Shown piece by piece: positions 17,472-27,174 of a stretch of DNA of 64,000 bases. The DNA is taken from contig JAHDWJ010000021.1 in assembly GCA_023384415.1 (NCBI GenBank), positions 32,001 to 96,000 of the forward strand. Direction: 5' to 3'. The notes under the pieces are model-generated. The model ran no database searches. It was given only the letters and a program-made list of their open reading frames with translations, and was not told the origin of the DNA. Each line of letters begins with the position of its first letter. Position 1 is the first letter of the stretch. A program made the translations under genes and the position numbers. The stretch comes from Anaerolineae bacterium (GTDB lineage: Bacteria; Chloroflexota; Anaerolineae; Promineifilales; Promineifilaceae).

Positions 17472-19025
17472 TTAACCACGAATAACGATAACGTCGCGGC
17501 CGCTGGGGGTTGTGGCATGTTCAGCCGTTGTTCGCTCACTAATAGAGGGGCGGCCGCGGCGGCGGTCAAAAATCACCAGCCACCCGGTTTCCAATCCCAG
17601 CCCACTTAAATAATCATCCAATTGGGCCAGCCCCTCGGCGAGGGGGTCTTTTTCTCCATCGCGCCACACCTTCAACTCCAGAGCTAAGGTGTCTGGCCCG
17701 TAACGCAAACAAATATCCATGCGTCGACTGCCGATGGCATACTCCCGCTCCAGGGTGCCCCCGCCATTCACGACCCGATGCAAAAAAGCCATCAGCACCA
17801 GGTGTGGCGCAATCTCATGGTATGGCGCACTGCTCAGCAGCGGCTGCCCATGCTGCCGCCAAAAGGCCAAAAACGCTTCTAACAGTTTCGCCGCATTCAA
17901 CCGACCATCCGAGTTTAACCAATGAGGAGCTATCAGCGGTAGGGAATCTTGCGGCCCACCAGCTAACACACGGGGGATAATTTCCCGGTAAATCGGGTTG
18001 GCAATGACCATACCCCCCCGGGAATCACGCCGCACCAACCCTAAGTCCAAAACATATTGCCGGTCATCAAACGGGACAGCCTCTATGGTTCCCCCGGCCA
18101 GCATCGGTTCAATAATACGCCTTACCCGGAGCTCCTGAAGTTTTTCTGCCAGACTGTCCAGGTGCGTATCCTGGCGTTGAATCATAATCTCTTTGGCCTG
18201 GGAAATATGGTCAGGGGTAATTGGCTCAGCCGAATCAGGCAATAAATCTTGGGTAGCGATGTAAGCCAGGGCGTTGACCAACCACGGCTGCCCCTGGGTC
18301 AGGTCAAAGGCTAACTGAGCCGCTTCGGGAGTGAAGGGCTGCCCGGTACTGACTGTATGTTGCTGATAAAGGGCAGCGACATCTTCCCGAGTAAAGTTGT
18401 TGAGAGTTAATGATTCGATTTTGATATTGAATGGGCTGGCGGTGTGCAAACGATTGCTACCACCAGAGGCGACTTTGTAATCACGTACATCCCGCAGGCC
18501 AATGAGGGCCAATGACCAGGGAAAGCTTTGCGGCCGCCGGGGATAACCGGCACGCAGTTGGCGCAGAATAGAGATGAGGGTTTGCCCTTGTAACGCATCA
18601 ATTTCATCTAAAAACATGACCAGAGGCTGCGCGGCCGCTTCACTCCAGGCTTTAAGGGCTGTGCTGATTCGTTGGCCTGGTTGGGCAGAAGGCCAGGAAG
18701 GGGGGTGTAATTGGGGAGGTAAAAACACATCTATCGCATCTCGCCAATCATCCAGGATGGCCAATTCAGCCGCGCCAGGATTATCATTGAATGCTGCGCC
18801 CACTTCCATTGAGACCAATACTGCCACATACCGCCCGGAAGCGGTTAGATCATGCGCCAGGGCTTGCATCGCGGTCGTTTTACCTGTCTGGCGCGGGGCA
18901 TGAATGACAAAATACCCCTGCTGCTCAATCAAGCGGTGGAGATCCGGCAGGCGGCTGAGGGGGGGAACCATGTAATGAATATCTGATTTACATGGCCCAG
19001 CAGTGTTAAAAAAACGGCGATTCAT
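17472..19025 (-). CDS. AAA-like ATPase with C-terminal PD-(D/E)XK nuclease-like domain
   Basis: 517 residues. The N-terminal P-loop is APRQTGKTTAMQAL (about residues 43-56), preceded by YMVPPLSRLPDLHRLIEQQGYFV in pieces typical of the AAA-like family PF14516. Walker B is VMFLDEIDALQG. The middle is a winged-helix-like region. The C-terminus has YAIGSRRMDICLRYG followed by LALELKVWRDG, the D...ExK signature of PD-(D/E)XK folds, then QLDDYLSGLGLETGWLVIFD. Relatives are multi-copy in Chloroflexota and related bacteria; the function is unproven and may be in defence or DNA transactions. It is an isolated gene, minus strand, after a purine-rich spacer (17331-17471) with GGGGAACTT words. Confidence 0.75.
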   Translation of the reverse strand: MNRRFFNTAGPCKSDIHYMVPPLSRLPDLHRLIEQQGYFVIHAPRQTGKTTAMQALAHDLTASGRYVAVLVSMEVGAAFNDNPGAAELAILDDWRDAIDVFLPPQLHPPSWPSAQPGQRISTALKAWSEAAAQPLVMFLDEIDALQGQTLISILRQLRAGYPRRPQSFPWSLALIGLRDVRDYKVASGGSNRLHTASPFNIKIESLTLNNFTREDVAALYQQHTVSTGQPFTPEAAQLAFDLTQGQPWLVNALAYIATQDLLPDSAEPITPDHISQAKEIMIQRQDTHLDSLAEKLQELRVRRIIEPMLAGGTIEAVPFDDRQYVLDLGLVRRDSRGGMVIANPIYREIIPRVLAGGPQDSLPLIAPHWLNSDGRLNAAKLLEAFLAFWRQHGQPLLSSAPYHEIAPHLVLMAFLHRVVNGGGTLEREYAIGSRRMDICLRYGPDTLALELKVWRDGEKDPLAEGLAQLDDYLSGLGLETGWLVIFDRRRGRPSISERTTAEHATTPSGRDVIVIRG

Positions 19026-19340
19026 CTTTTTTCTCTTGCTGGTTTAGAAGGTCAACTTTTGGGCCTGGTTAGCCTTCTCATTTCATAAGAGGAATGGTAA
19101 CGGCTAACCCTCTCTGGTGACACAACCTTCCGAAGGTTTTGTTGCCAATGATCACCAGTGGAGAAAACCTTCGGAAGGCTTAATAGTTACGACGAATGAG
19201 ATAAAATACCAACCCTTGCGTCATCCGTCTCTTGCCTTTGTTATTGATCACAAGTATACCCAGGAAAGCGGTATAATATAAATCGCTCACGCATTACGCC
19301 TTGTCAACCCCATGAATTTCTAAAGAGTCATAAGAACTTT
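19026..19340. other. Divergent intergenic region with palindromes
   Basis: 315 nt without a gene between divergent genes. It contains AACCTTC-C-GAAGGTT (19124-19138) and AAACCTTC-G-GAAGG (19165-19178). These are flanked by a larger inverted repeat (CTCTGGTGA near 19112 against TCACCAGTGGAG near 19152), so the whole 19112-19181 segment can fold. A TATAAT at 19272-19277 could be the -10 of the cyclase gene, but no -35 lies at a normal distance. Confidence 0.5.
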
Positions 19341-22300
19341 ATGCGCCATCTGCTGCCTGCTTTTATTCTGGAAAACGTCGCCGCTAACCAATACCGGGGA
19401 TCGTTCGCGGCCGCGACCCTGTTCGTAGACCTCACTGGCTATACCACCTTTACTGAATCACTGATGCAGCATGGGCAGACCGGGGCCGAGATCATCGGCG
19501 AACTAATGCGCGACCTGTTCCGCCCCCTCATCCAGAGCATCTTCGCTCACAACGGATTCATCGCTCAGGCCGCTGGGGACGCTTTTACGGCCATTTTTCC
19601 CGTAAGCCGTTTTGCATCGGCCGCTTTGGCCCAGCAGGCGGCCCTGGCGGCTGCGGTGGCCATTCAAGAGCAGATGCAAGCACATACCCGGCAAGACACC
19701 CCTCTCGGCCCGTTTGACCTCACGGTGAAGGTAGGGATGGGGTTTGGCACCGTTGAATGGGGCATTTTAGAAAGTGTAGACGCTACCCGGCGCACCTATT
19801 ACGTCAAAGGGTCAGCGGTGCAGCAATGCACCCGTGCTGAACTGTTTGCGCTGGGGGGAGATATTATCCTTTCGGCGGAGGTGCTGGCCCAACTAGAGCC
19901 AATGCGCCTATCCTGGCGGCCGCTGCCAGAAGGGTATGGTCAATTACAAAAATGGCCTTCTTTAAGTGTGGAAAAATACGCGGCCGCGCCCCACACCCTT
20001 TCCCCAACTGACCTGACTATTTGCCACACCTTCTTCCCCGCAGACCTGTTCACCAACCCCCTTGATGGTGAGTTTCGCCAGGTATTTAACCTGTTCATTG
20101 GCCTGCCTGATGAGCCAGATCATGATGAACTCGCCGCCTTTCTGGCCGTTATTTTTCGCCTGCAAGAGAAGTATGGGGGGTACCTGGAAAGTGTGGCCTT
20201 TGATGATAAAGGGTGTAACGTGTTGCTGCTCTGGGGTGCGCCGGTAAGCCATGAAACGGATTTGGTGCGGGCGTTGAATTTCACCCTGGAGCTGCAAGAG
20301 ATTATTACCCTGCGGGCGGCCTTAAGTTACCGGCTGGCCCGTGCTGGTTATTTGGGTGCGGAACTGTGGCAGTCGTATACCTGCTATGGGCGTGGGGCTA
20401 ACCTGGCGGCGCGTTTTATGGTCGCGGCCGCGTGGGGGGAAATCTGGCTCGATGAAGAAGTCGCTCGCCGGGCCGCTCCCCACTTTGCCCTCAGCCCGAT
20501 GGGGTTATACCCTCTCAAAGGATTCAACAGCCCACAGCCAGCTTATCGGCTTGAAGGGCGGCACCCCCTTCCCCGTTCCCAACAGGCTCCGCCTCTAGCC
20601 ATGATTGGCCGAGAGGCGGAACTGGCTGCGCTGCAAAATTTTGTTAGCCCCATCTTTCAGGGGCAGTTTGCCGGGCTGCTGGCCATCGTGGGGGAAGCCG
20701 GGTTGGGCAAAAGCCGCCTGGCCGATGCGTTGGCCCAGCAGCTTGCTCAGCCAGCGGCCGCGTCCATCTTTCTCTGCCAGGCGGATGAAATTATCCGGGC
20801 GTCCCTAAACCCGTTCCGGTATTGGCTGCGCCGCCACTTTGCCCAGGTGGCCGCCGATGTTGAGACAGATAACAAACGTCGTTTTGCGGAACGGTTAGAC
20901 CAGCTTATTGAGCAAACGCCGGATCAATCGCTGCGCCGGGAACTGGATCGCACCCGATCCGTGTTAGGGGCTTTGCTAGATTTGCGCTGGCCGGGGTCGC
21001 TTTATGAACAGTTAGAGCCAGAACTCAGGCTGGAAAATCAAATTACCGCCTTAGTTACCTTGCTGCGGGCCGAAAGTTTGGCCCGCCCGGTGCTGTTACA
21101 ATTAGAAGATATGCACTGGTTTGACCCGGAATCGGTGCAATTTTTGCGCCGCCTCAGCCGGGCGGCCACCGGGTTCCCGATGGCTATGGTAGGGACTTCT
21201 CGGGAGCCGGTGCCAGATGATTGGTTGGACGCGGCCGCGCCCCGCTATACTCTCGACCTCAGCACCCTGTCCGACAATGCCATCCATGCCCTGGTTCACG
21301 AAGTTACCGGCCATGCTCCGGTACCAGCCCTGGTCGCCTGGCTGGCTGAACGAGGCCAGGGAAACCCGTTCTTCATCGAACAAATTTTGCGCTACAGCCA
21401 GGAAAACGGCCATCTCCAGCCCACCCCAGACGGCCTGGCCCTGGTAGGTAGAGAGGTTGGGCTGCCCACCGATGTCCAGGCGATCCTCATCGCCCGGCTG
21501 GATCGGCTGTCTCAGGAAGTGCGCCATGTGGTGCAAACAGCGGCCATTTTAGGGCGGGAGTTTGAGACCCAGGTGTTGAGCCACATTCTCCAGGCAGAAC
21601 AGTTCCACCTGCCCATCCATCCGTTTATTGTGGAAGCGGAGCGGCAGGCCATCTGGTCTCTATTGGCTGAGTGGCGTTATCTATTCCGCCATACCCTGCT
21701 GCGGGATACGGCTTATCAGATGCAGCTTCTCTCCCGGCGGCAGATGCTCCATGCTCTAGCCTTGACCGCATTGGAAACGACCTATGCCGCTGATCTGTCT
21801 CCCCATCTGGCGGTGTTGGCTTACCATGCAGAGCAGAGCCAGAACCAGGAGAAGCAGCGGCTTTATTATGCTCAGGCGGGTGAAGCGGCCGCGGCCGCCT
21901 TCCAAAATCAGGCCGCCGTTTCCTATTTCACCCGGCTGCTCCCGCTGCTCACAGATCCCACCGAACAGGTGCAGAGCCGCCTGAAGTTGGGGGAAGTGTG
22001 GCTGCTGATGGGGCGATGGGAAGATGCCGGGCGTCTCTTTCAGGAGGGGCTGGCCCTGGCGGAGCAGGCGGGCGATCCCCTGGCGGTGGCCCGCTGCCAA
22101 CAGGCGTTAGGAGATTTGGCCCGGCGGCGCGGCCATTTTAACCAGGCCCTTACCTGGTTACAACAGGCCCAGGCGGCCTGGGAAAAGCATGAGCACCCGG
22201 CAGAATTGAGCCAGACCCAGGTAGATATTGGCACGGTCTATTGGCGCCAGGGGGATTACGCGGCCGCGCAGCAGTTGTTACAACAGGGGTTGGTCCTGGC

Positions 22301-23312
22301 CCAGGCCAATGACAATTGGCGCACGGCCAGTCTGGCCCTTAGCACCCTGGGCAATGTGGCTTATGTTTCTGGCAATTTGCCCTACGCCCGCCGTTTGTAT
22401 GAGGAGAGTTTAGCCCTGCGCCGTACCCACCACGACGATGTCGGCATTGCCGGTATCCTCAATAACCTGGGGGTGGTGGCCTCTGCCGAAGGGGATTATG
22501 CCCAGGCCCGGCGGCTCCATGAGGAAAGTCTGACGATTAAGCGGGCTAAAGGAGATATGCGGGCCATGGCCTCGTCGCTGATGAATTTGAGCATTGCCGC
22601 GGCCAATTTGGGGGATGAAACCGAGGCGTGGCAGCTTTGTGCTGAAAGCCTGACCCTGCGCCGGGAGATAGGGGATCGTCAGGGAGTGGCGATTTGCCTG
22701 AACAATTTGGGGATTCTGGCGGTGGCTCGTGGGGAAGAAGCGGCCGCGCAGAGGCACCATGAAGAAAGTCTGGCCCTGGCCCAGGCCATGGGGAATAAAC
22801 CGACGATTGCTGATGCCTATACCGGGCTGGGGGTGGTGGCAATGCAGAAAGGGGAGTACGCGGCCGCGGTCCACCATTACCAGCAAAGTTTGACCCTCTA
22901 TCAGGCATTGGGGGAAAAACGGGGGATCAGCACCGTGCGCCATGATCAGGGGATATTGGCCTGGCAGCAGCGGGATATGCCCCTGGCCCGGCAGATGTTT
23001 CAGGAGAGCCTGACCCTGCGGCAGGAGATGGAGGATCAAACCGGCGCTCTGTCTAATCTGATTGGGCTGGCGGCGGTATTGGCCGATTCAATAGAGACGC
23101 AAAGGGAAGCGTGTCACCTATGGGGGGCTGTGGAAGCCTCTCTGGCCCGGCAATATGTGTGGCTGGACGGGCCGACGCGCCGGCTGTTGGCCTGGGTTCG
23201 GGACCGGTTGGCGGTGAGGATGGGGGAAGATGGGTTCGCGGCCGCGTACGGGACCGGGCAGGAGATGGCCTGGCCAGATGTTTTGCGGAAAATTGAGAAA
23301 GCGAGAGAGTGA
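19341..23312 (+). CDS. Soluble-adenylyl-cyclase-like protein: tandem cyclase domains, AAA ATPase and TPR
   Basis: 1323 residues in a domain order like mammalian soluble adenylyl cyclase. Class III cyclase-like domain 1 is at about residues 20-190 (LFVDLTGYTTFTE with Asp30, then AAGDAFTAIF with a second Asp, then VGMGFGTVEWG). A degenerate cyclase-like domain 2 is at about 230-410 (FNLFIGLPDE, lacking the metal Asp; YGRGANLAARFM). An ATPase is at about 421-690 (MIGREAELAAL, P-loop GEAGLGKSR about 451-459, LQLEDMHWFDPES). TPR repeats at about 850-1240 share YEESLALRR-type units. It could make cAMP or be a signalling scaffold; key catalytic substrate residues cannot be confirmed by eye. The TPR region carries several GCGGCCGC octamers. 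The next gene starts 10 nt downstream. Confidence 0.82.
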   Translation: MRHLLPAFILENVAANQYRGSFAAATLFVDLTGYTTFTESLMQHGQTGAEIIGELMRDLFRPLIQSIFAHNGFIAQAAGDAFTAIFPVSRFASAALAQQAALAAAVAIQEQMQAHTRQDTPLGPFDLTVKVGMGFGTVEWGILESVDATRRTYYVKGSAVQQCTRAELFALGGDIILSAEVLAQLEPMRLSWRPLPEGYGQLQKWPSLSVEKYAAAPHTLSPTDLTICHTFFPADLFTNPLDGEFRQVFNLFIGLPDEPDHDELAAFLAVIFRLQEKYGGYLESVAFDDKGCNVLLLWGAPVSHETDLVRALNFTLELQEIITLRAALSYRLARAGYLGAELWQSYTCYGRGANLAARFMVAAAWGEIWLDEEVARRAAPHFALSPMGLYPLKGFNSPQPAYRLEGRHPLPRSQQAPPLAMIGREAELAALQNFVSPIFQGQFAGLLAIVGEAGLGKSRLADALAQQLAQPAAASIFLCQADEIIRASLNPFRYWLRRHFAQVAADVETDNKRRFAERLDQLIEQTPDQSLRRELDRTRSVLGALLDLRWPGSLYEQLEPELRLENQITALVTLLRAESLARPVLLQLEDMHWFDPESVQFLRRLSRAATGFPMAMVGTSREPVPDDWLDAAAPRYTLDLSTLSDNAIHALVHEVTGHAPVPALVAWLAERGQGNPFFIEQILRYSQENGHLQPTPDGLALVGREVGLPTDVQAILIARLDRLSQEVRHVVQTAAILGREFETQVLSHILQAEQFHLPIHPFIVEAERQAIWSLLAEWRYLFRHTLLRDTAYQMQLLSRRQMLHALALTALETTYAADLSPHLAVLAYHAEQSQNQEKQRLYYAQAGEAAAAAFQNQAAVSYFTRLLPLLTDPTEQVQSRLKLGEVWLLMGRWEDAGRLFQEGLALAEQAGDPLAVARCQQALGDLARRRGHFNQALTWLQQAQAAWEKHEHPAELSQTQVDIGTVYWRQGDYAAAQQLLQQGLVLAQANDNWRTASLALSTLGNVAYVSGNLPYARRLYEESLALRRTHHDDVGIAGILNNLGVVASAEGDYAQARRLHEESLTIKRAKGDMRAMASSLMNLSIAAANLGDETEAWQLCAESLTLRREIGDRQGVAICLNNLGILAVARGEEAAAQRHHEESLALAQAMGNKPTIADAYTGLGVVAMQKGEYAAAVHHYQQSLTLYQALGEKRGISTVRHDQGILAWQQRDMPLARQMFQESLTLRQEMEDQTGALSNLIGLAAVLADSIETQREACHLWGAVEASLARQYVWLDGPTRRLLAWVRDRLAVRMGEDGFAAAYGTGQEMAWPDVLRKIEKARE

Positions 23313-23321
23313 GAGAGTATT

Positions 23322-24035
23322 ATGCCGGATGCAGTAAATACCCCCCAATCTACCCCCTCTTTTCGCCAGCAGCATGGCTTGAAGTTGGTTGGTTTGTTGT
23401 TTTGGTTGGCTTTACTGATCGGCTATTGGCTTTATAGCCGCCAGAATGACCTGACAGTGGCGGAAGGTGGGCGTCGGGTGGCGGGCTGGCTGACAGGAAG
23501 CTGGTATGGGCCAGGATTGTATATTATTATGTATGCCCTGCGGCCGCTTCTCTTCATTCCCGCCACCCTCATCACCCTGCTCAGTGGTTTCCTTTTTGGC
23601 CCACTATGGGGGGTGCTGTATACCGTTATTGGCAGCAACAGTTCGGCAATGCTCGCCTATGGGGTGGGTCGCTATTTCGGCCAGGGGGTGCTGGATGCTG
23701 AACAGAGCGGCGGTCTGATCCAAAAATATGCCCGGCGGCTGCGGGAGAGCAGTTTTGAAGCAGTTTTGATTATGCGGCTTATCTTTTTGCCCTATGATCT
23801 GGTGCATTATATCGCTGGATTCCTCAAAATTGATTGGCGGGCGTTTCTGCTGGCGACGATTATCGGCTCTATTCCCGGCACCATTTCTATTGTTCTGTTG
23901 GGCGCATCTTTTGGTACTCTGGAGGAGCTGATGGCTGGGGAAATCCGCCTCAACCCGGCTACCCTGTTCATCTCTATTGCCCTGATTGGGGTGAGTCTTG
24001 GTATCTCCCGCCTGCTCAAAAAGGGTGAAAATTAG
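23322..24035 (+). CDS. TVP38/TMEM64 (VTT-domain) membrane protein
   Basis: 237 residues with five or six hydrophobic segments. The VTT (SNARE-associated/DedA-like) core shows RPLLFIPATLITLLSGFLFG and SNSSAMLAYGVGRYFG, then FLPYDLVHYIAGF, then GSIPGTISIVLLGA. The N-terminal hydrophobic segment is LVGLLFWLALLIGYWLYS. The family is implicated in lipid scrambling or metal-related transport; the role here is unknown. It is paired with the downstream flavoprotein (69-nt gap), a neighbourhood seen in several phyla, which suggests a joint redox/metal function by inference. Confidence 0.85.
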   Translation: MPDAVNTPQSTPSFRQQHGLKLVGLLFWLALLIGYWLYSRQNDLTVAEGGRRVAGWLTGSWYGPGLYIIMYALRPLLFIPATLITLLSGFLFGPLWGVLYTVIGSNSSAMLAYGVGRYFGQGVLDAEQSGGLIQKYARRLRESSFEAVLIMRLIFLPYDLVHYIAGFLKIDWRAFLLATIIGSIPGTISIVLLGASFGTLEELMAGEIRLNPATLFISIALIGVSLGISRLLKKGEN

Positions 24036-24104
24036 ACAGGGCCATCAGGCTATAGCCATAGATGCTATACCTGAGTTCAGATTTTTCACTCAGCCGAGAA
24101 TCGT

Positions 24105-25616
24105 ATGACAACCCAGATTACCGTCCCCCCGTTTGATCGGTACAATGAGCAATTAGTCGCCAACGCCCATCCGCCGGAGTGGGTGAACCCAAGGCCAGAG
24201 GGACGGTATAACCTGCTGGTGATCGGTGGCGGCTCTGGGGGGTTGGTCGCGGCCGCAGGCGCAGCCGGTCTCGGGGCAAAGGTCGCGCTGGTCGAAAAAC
24301 ATCTCCTGGGGGGAGATTGCCTCAACGTGGGCTGTGTCCCTTCCAAGACCCTCATCCGTTCAGCCAAAGTTGTGGGGGAGCTGCGACGCGGGGCAGCATT
24401 AGGTGTAAGCGTGACCGGCGTGGAGGTAGATTTTGCCGGAGTGATGGAGCGGGTGCGCCGGGTACGAGCCGAGATCAGCCACCATGATTCTGCTTACCGG
24501 TTCCAAAAATTGGGTGTAGATGTCTATCTGGGGGAGGGGCAGTTTACCGGGCCAGACAGTTTTACTGTAGATGGGCGCACCCTGTATTTCAAGAAAGCGG
24601 TTATCGCTACCGGCTCCCGTCCCGCCCATTTGCCTATCCCGGGGTTGGCTGAGGCCGGGTATATCACCAATGTCACCTTGTTTGAGCTGACGACGCGGCC
24701 GCAGCGTTTAGCCGTCATCGGGGCCGGCCCCATTGGGGCGGAGATGGCCCAAGCGTTTGCCCGGCTGGGTTCCCAGGTAACTGTTTTTGACATAGCCCCG
24801 ACGATTGCCGGCCTGCAAGACCCAGATGGTCAACGGCTCATCCAGGCAGCTTTTGCTCGTGAAGGGATTACCTGTTATCTGGAAAGTCATCTCCAGCAAG
24901 TAGAGCCAGTGGGGTTGGCAAAGCGGATTCATTTTAGCTATCAGGGACAGAGCCACCAGGCGGTAGTAGATGAGATTCTGTTAGCGGCCGGCCGCCAGCC
25001 TAATCTGGACGGGCTGAATCTGGAAGCGGCGCATGTGGCCTATACGCCAAAGGGGCTGGTAGTAAATGATTATTTACAAACCAGCAACGCCAACATTTAT
25101 GGGGCTGGGGATGTGACTCTGGCGCAGCCGTTTACCCACACCGCCGATGCCAGTGCCCGGATCATTCTGCGTAATGCCCTTTTCCTGGGGCGGGCCAAAT
25201 ACAGCACCCTGACCATTCCCTGGGCGGTGTATACGGACCCGGAAATCGCCCATGTGGGGCTGTTTCCTCACCAAGCTGAGGCGAAGGGGATTCCCACCGA
25301 TACTTTTATGACCAGGATCGAGGAGACGGATCGCGGCCGCGCCGATGGCCAAGAGGGGTTTGTCAAAATTTATGTGCGCCGGAGAACCGACAAAATCGTA
25401 GGGGCGACCATCGTGGCCCGCCATGCCGGGGAGCTGATCAGCGAAATCACCACCGCCATGATCGGGGGGATGGGGTTAGGGCAGATAACCCAGGTGATTC
25501 ACCCATACCCTACCCAGGCCGAAGCGATCCGCAAGACGGCCGACGCCTGGAACCGCACCCGCCTGACGCCAACAGTGGCAGCCCTTTTTCGGCGCTGGCT
25601 GGCGTGGAGGCGATGA
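24105..25616 (+). CDS. Mercuric-reductase-like pyridine nucleotide-disulfide oxidoreductase
   Basis: 503-residue FAD flavoprotein. FAD motif is LLVIGGGSGGLVAAAGAAGL. The redox disulfide is GGDCLNVGCVPSKT (about residues 67-80). The NAD(P) motif is VIGAGPIGAEMAQAF, the second FAD segment is IYGAGDVTLAQPFTH, and the dimerisation domain ends IHPYPTQAEAIR. It lacks the N-terminal heavy-metal domain and the C-terminal vicinal cysteines of true MerA (the end is FRRWLAWRR), so mercury reduction is unlikely. It may reduce another disulfide or small molecule. A long N-terminal extension before the FAD motif contains NEQLVANAHPPEWVNP. It is co-oriented with the TVP38 gene and mmsA. Confidence 0.87.
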   Translation: MTTQITVPPFDRYNEQLVANAHPPEWVNPRPEGRYNLLVIGGGSGGLVAAAGAAGLGAKVALVEKHLLGGDCLNVGCVPSKTLIRSAKVVGELRRGAALGVSVTGVEVDFAGVMERVRRVRAEISHHDSAYRFQKLGVDVYLGEGQFTGPDSFTVDGRTLYFKKAVIATGSRPAHLPIPGLAEAGYITNVTLFELTTRPQRLAVIGAGPIGAEMAQAFARLGSQVTVFDIAPTIAGLQDPDGQRLIQAAFAREGITCYLESHLQQVEPVGLAKRIHFSYQGQSHQAVVDEILLAAGRQPNLDGLNLEAAHVAYTPKGLVVNDYLQTSNANIYGAGDVTLAQPFTHTADASARIILRNALFLGRAKYSTLTIPWAVYTDPEIAHVGLFPHQAEAKGIPTDTFMTRIEETDRGRADGQEGFVKIYVRRRTDKIVGATIVARHAGELISEITTAMIGGMGLGQITQVIHPYPTQAEAIRKTADAWNRTRLTPTVAALFRRWLAWRR

Positions 25617-25646
25617 ACCAACTGCGGCTATTTTTAGAGGAATTCA

Positions 25647-27122
25647 ATGAGTCATCAATCAATGCTGAATTATGTAGACGGTAAATGGAGGCCATCCGCG
25701 GCCGCGACCCATCTTGAGGTATTAAACCCGGCCACCGGGGACAGCCTGGGCCAGGTACCCCTTTCGACAGCGGTGGAGTTGGACGCGGCCGCGCAAGCAG
25801 CCCACCGCGCTTATCAACAATGGCGCCACATTCCCCCACCCGAACGCATCCAACCCCTCTTCCGACTCAAGCAGCTCCTGGAAGAGCAGTTTGAGCCATT
25901 GGCCCGCACCATCACCAGGGAGTGTGGCAAAACCTTAAACGAGTCACGCGGGGAGCTGCGCCGGGCTATTGAGAATGTTGAAGTGGCCTGCGGCATTCCT
26001 ACCATGATGCAGGGCGGAATCTTAGAAAATATCGCCCCTGGCATTGACGAATTTGTCCTACGCCAACCCATCGGCGTTTGTGCGGCCATCTGCCCGTTCA
26101 ACTTCCCGGCCATGATCCCGTTCTGGTTCCTGCCTTACGCCATCGCCTGTGGCAACAGCGTCATCGTCAAACCATCTGAGCGGGTGCCGTTGACCATGCA
26201 GAAGCTGTTTGCCTTGCTAGAGCAGGCTGGTTTCCCTCCCGGTGTTGTCAACCTCATCAATGGGGGCAAAGAGGTGGTGGACGCCATCCTGGATCATCCC
26301 CTGATTCCGGCTGTCAGCTTTGTTGGCTCAACCGCGGTGGCTCGTTATGTGTATAGCCGGGGGGCAGCCAATGGCAAACGAGTGCAGGCTCAGGGCGGGG
26401 CTAAAAATCCGGTCATTATTTTGCCCGATGCTGAATTGGAGAGTACCACCCGGATTGTAGCTGATTCGGCTTTTGGTTGTGCCGGGCAGCGCTGTCTGGC
26501 AGCCTCAGTGGCCGTGTTGGTGGGCGAGGCCCGGCATACGTTTACCGAAGCGATTGCTGACGCGGCCGCGTCCCGGGTCACTGGCTATGGTCTGGATGAA
26601 GCGGTGCAGATGGGACCAGTCATCACTCCCCAGAGCCGAGAACGGATCGAACAGCTTATTCAGGTGGGGGCTAATGAGGGAGCGGACCTGTTGGTGGATG
26701 GCCGCCATCCCCAGATCAAGGGGTATGAGAGCGGATTTTTCGTCCGGCCAACAGTGCTGCAGCATGTGAACCCTGCCGGGGAGATTGCCCGCACAGAAAT
26801 CTTTGGCCCTGTGTTAAGCCTGATTCAGGTGGCGACCATTGACGAAGCGATTCAGTTGGTCAACCAGGGACAATATGGCAATATGGCCTGTTTATTTACC
26901 AGCAGCGGCGCGGCCGCACGGCAGTTCCGGCACGAAGCTGAGGCGGGCAACATCGGTATCAACATCGGCGTGGCCGCCCCCATGGCCTTTTTCCCTTTTA
27001 GCGGCTGGAAAGAGAGCTTCTTTGGAACGTTGCACGGCCAGGCCAACCATGCGGTTGAATTTTTCACCCAGACCAAAGTCGTCGTCGAACGGTGGCCGCA
27101 GGAGTGGTCACGCCAGTTTTAA
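25647..27122 (+). CDS. mmsA: Methylmalonate-semialdehyde dehydrogenase (CoA-acylating)
   Basis: Aldehyde dehydrogenase of 491 residues converting (methyl)malonate semialdehyde to propionyl- or acetyl-CoA in valine or myo-inositol breakdown. Subfamily signs are [47 protein letters not shown], and the catalytic Cys in the characteristic [12 protein letters not shown] (about residues 270-281). The subfamily lacks the general-base Glu of hydrolytic ALDHs, consistent with CoA acylation. An AGAGG sequence precedes the ATG. No other valine or inositol catabolic genes are nearby, so the physiological pathway is not fixed. iolA would be an alternative name. Confidence 0.92.
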   Translation: MSHQSMLNYVDGKWRPSAAATHLEVLNPATGDSLGQVPLSTAVELDAAAQAAHRAYQQWRHIPPPERIQPLFRLKQLLEEQFEPLARTITRECGKTLNESRGELRRAIENVEVACGIPTMMQGGILENIAPGIDEFVLRQPIGVCAAICPFNFPAMIPFWFLPYAIACGNSVIVKPSERVPLTMQKLFALLEQAGFPPGVVNLINGGKEVVDAILDHPLIPAVSFVGSTAVARYVYSRGAANGKRVQAQGGAKNPVIILPDAELESTTRIVADSAFGCAGQRCLAASVAVLVGEARHTFTEAIADAAASRVTGYGLDEAVQMGPVITPQSRERIEQLIQVGANEGADLLVDGRHPQIKGYESGFFVRPTVLQHVNPAGEIARTEIFGPVLSLIQVATIDEAIQLVNQGQYGNMACLFTSSGAAARQFRHEAEAGNIGINIGVAAPMAFFPFSGWKESFFGTLHGQANHAVEFFTQTKVVVERWPQEWSRQF

Positions 27123-27174
27123 GAATGGGGTTGAGGGGTGAGGAAGTTCGATCTCGGTTGACTTATAGGGCCAA

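Noticed and set aside
24105-25616. Genuine mercuric reductase merA
   Set aside because: No N-terminal metal-binding domain, no C-terminal Cys pair, no other mer genes.
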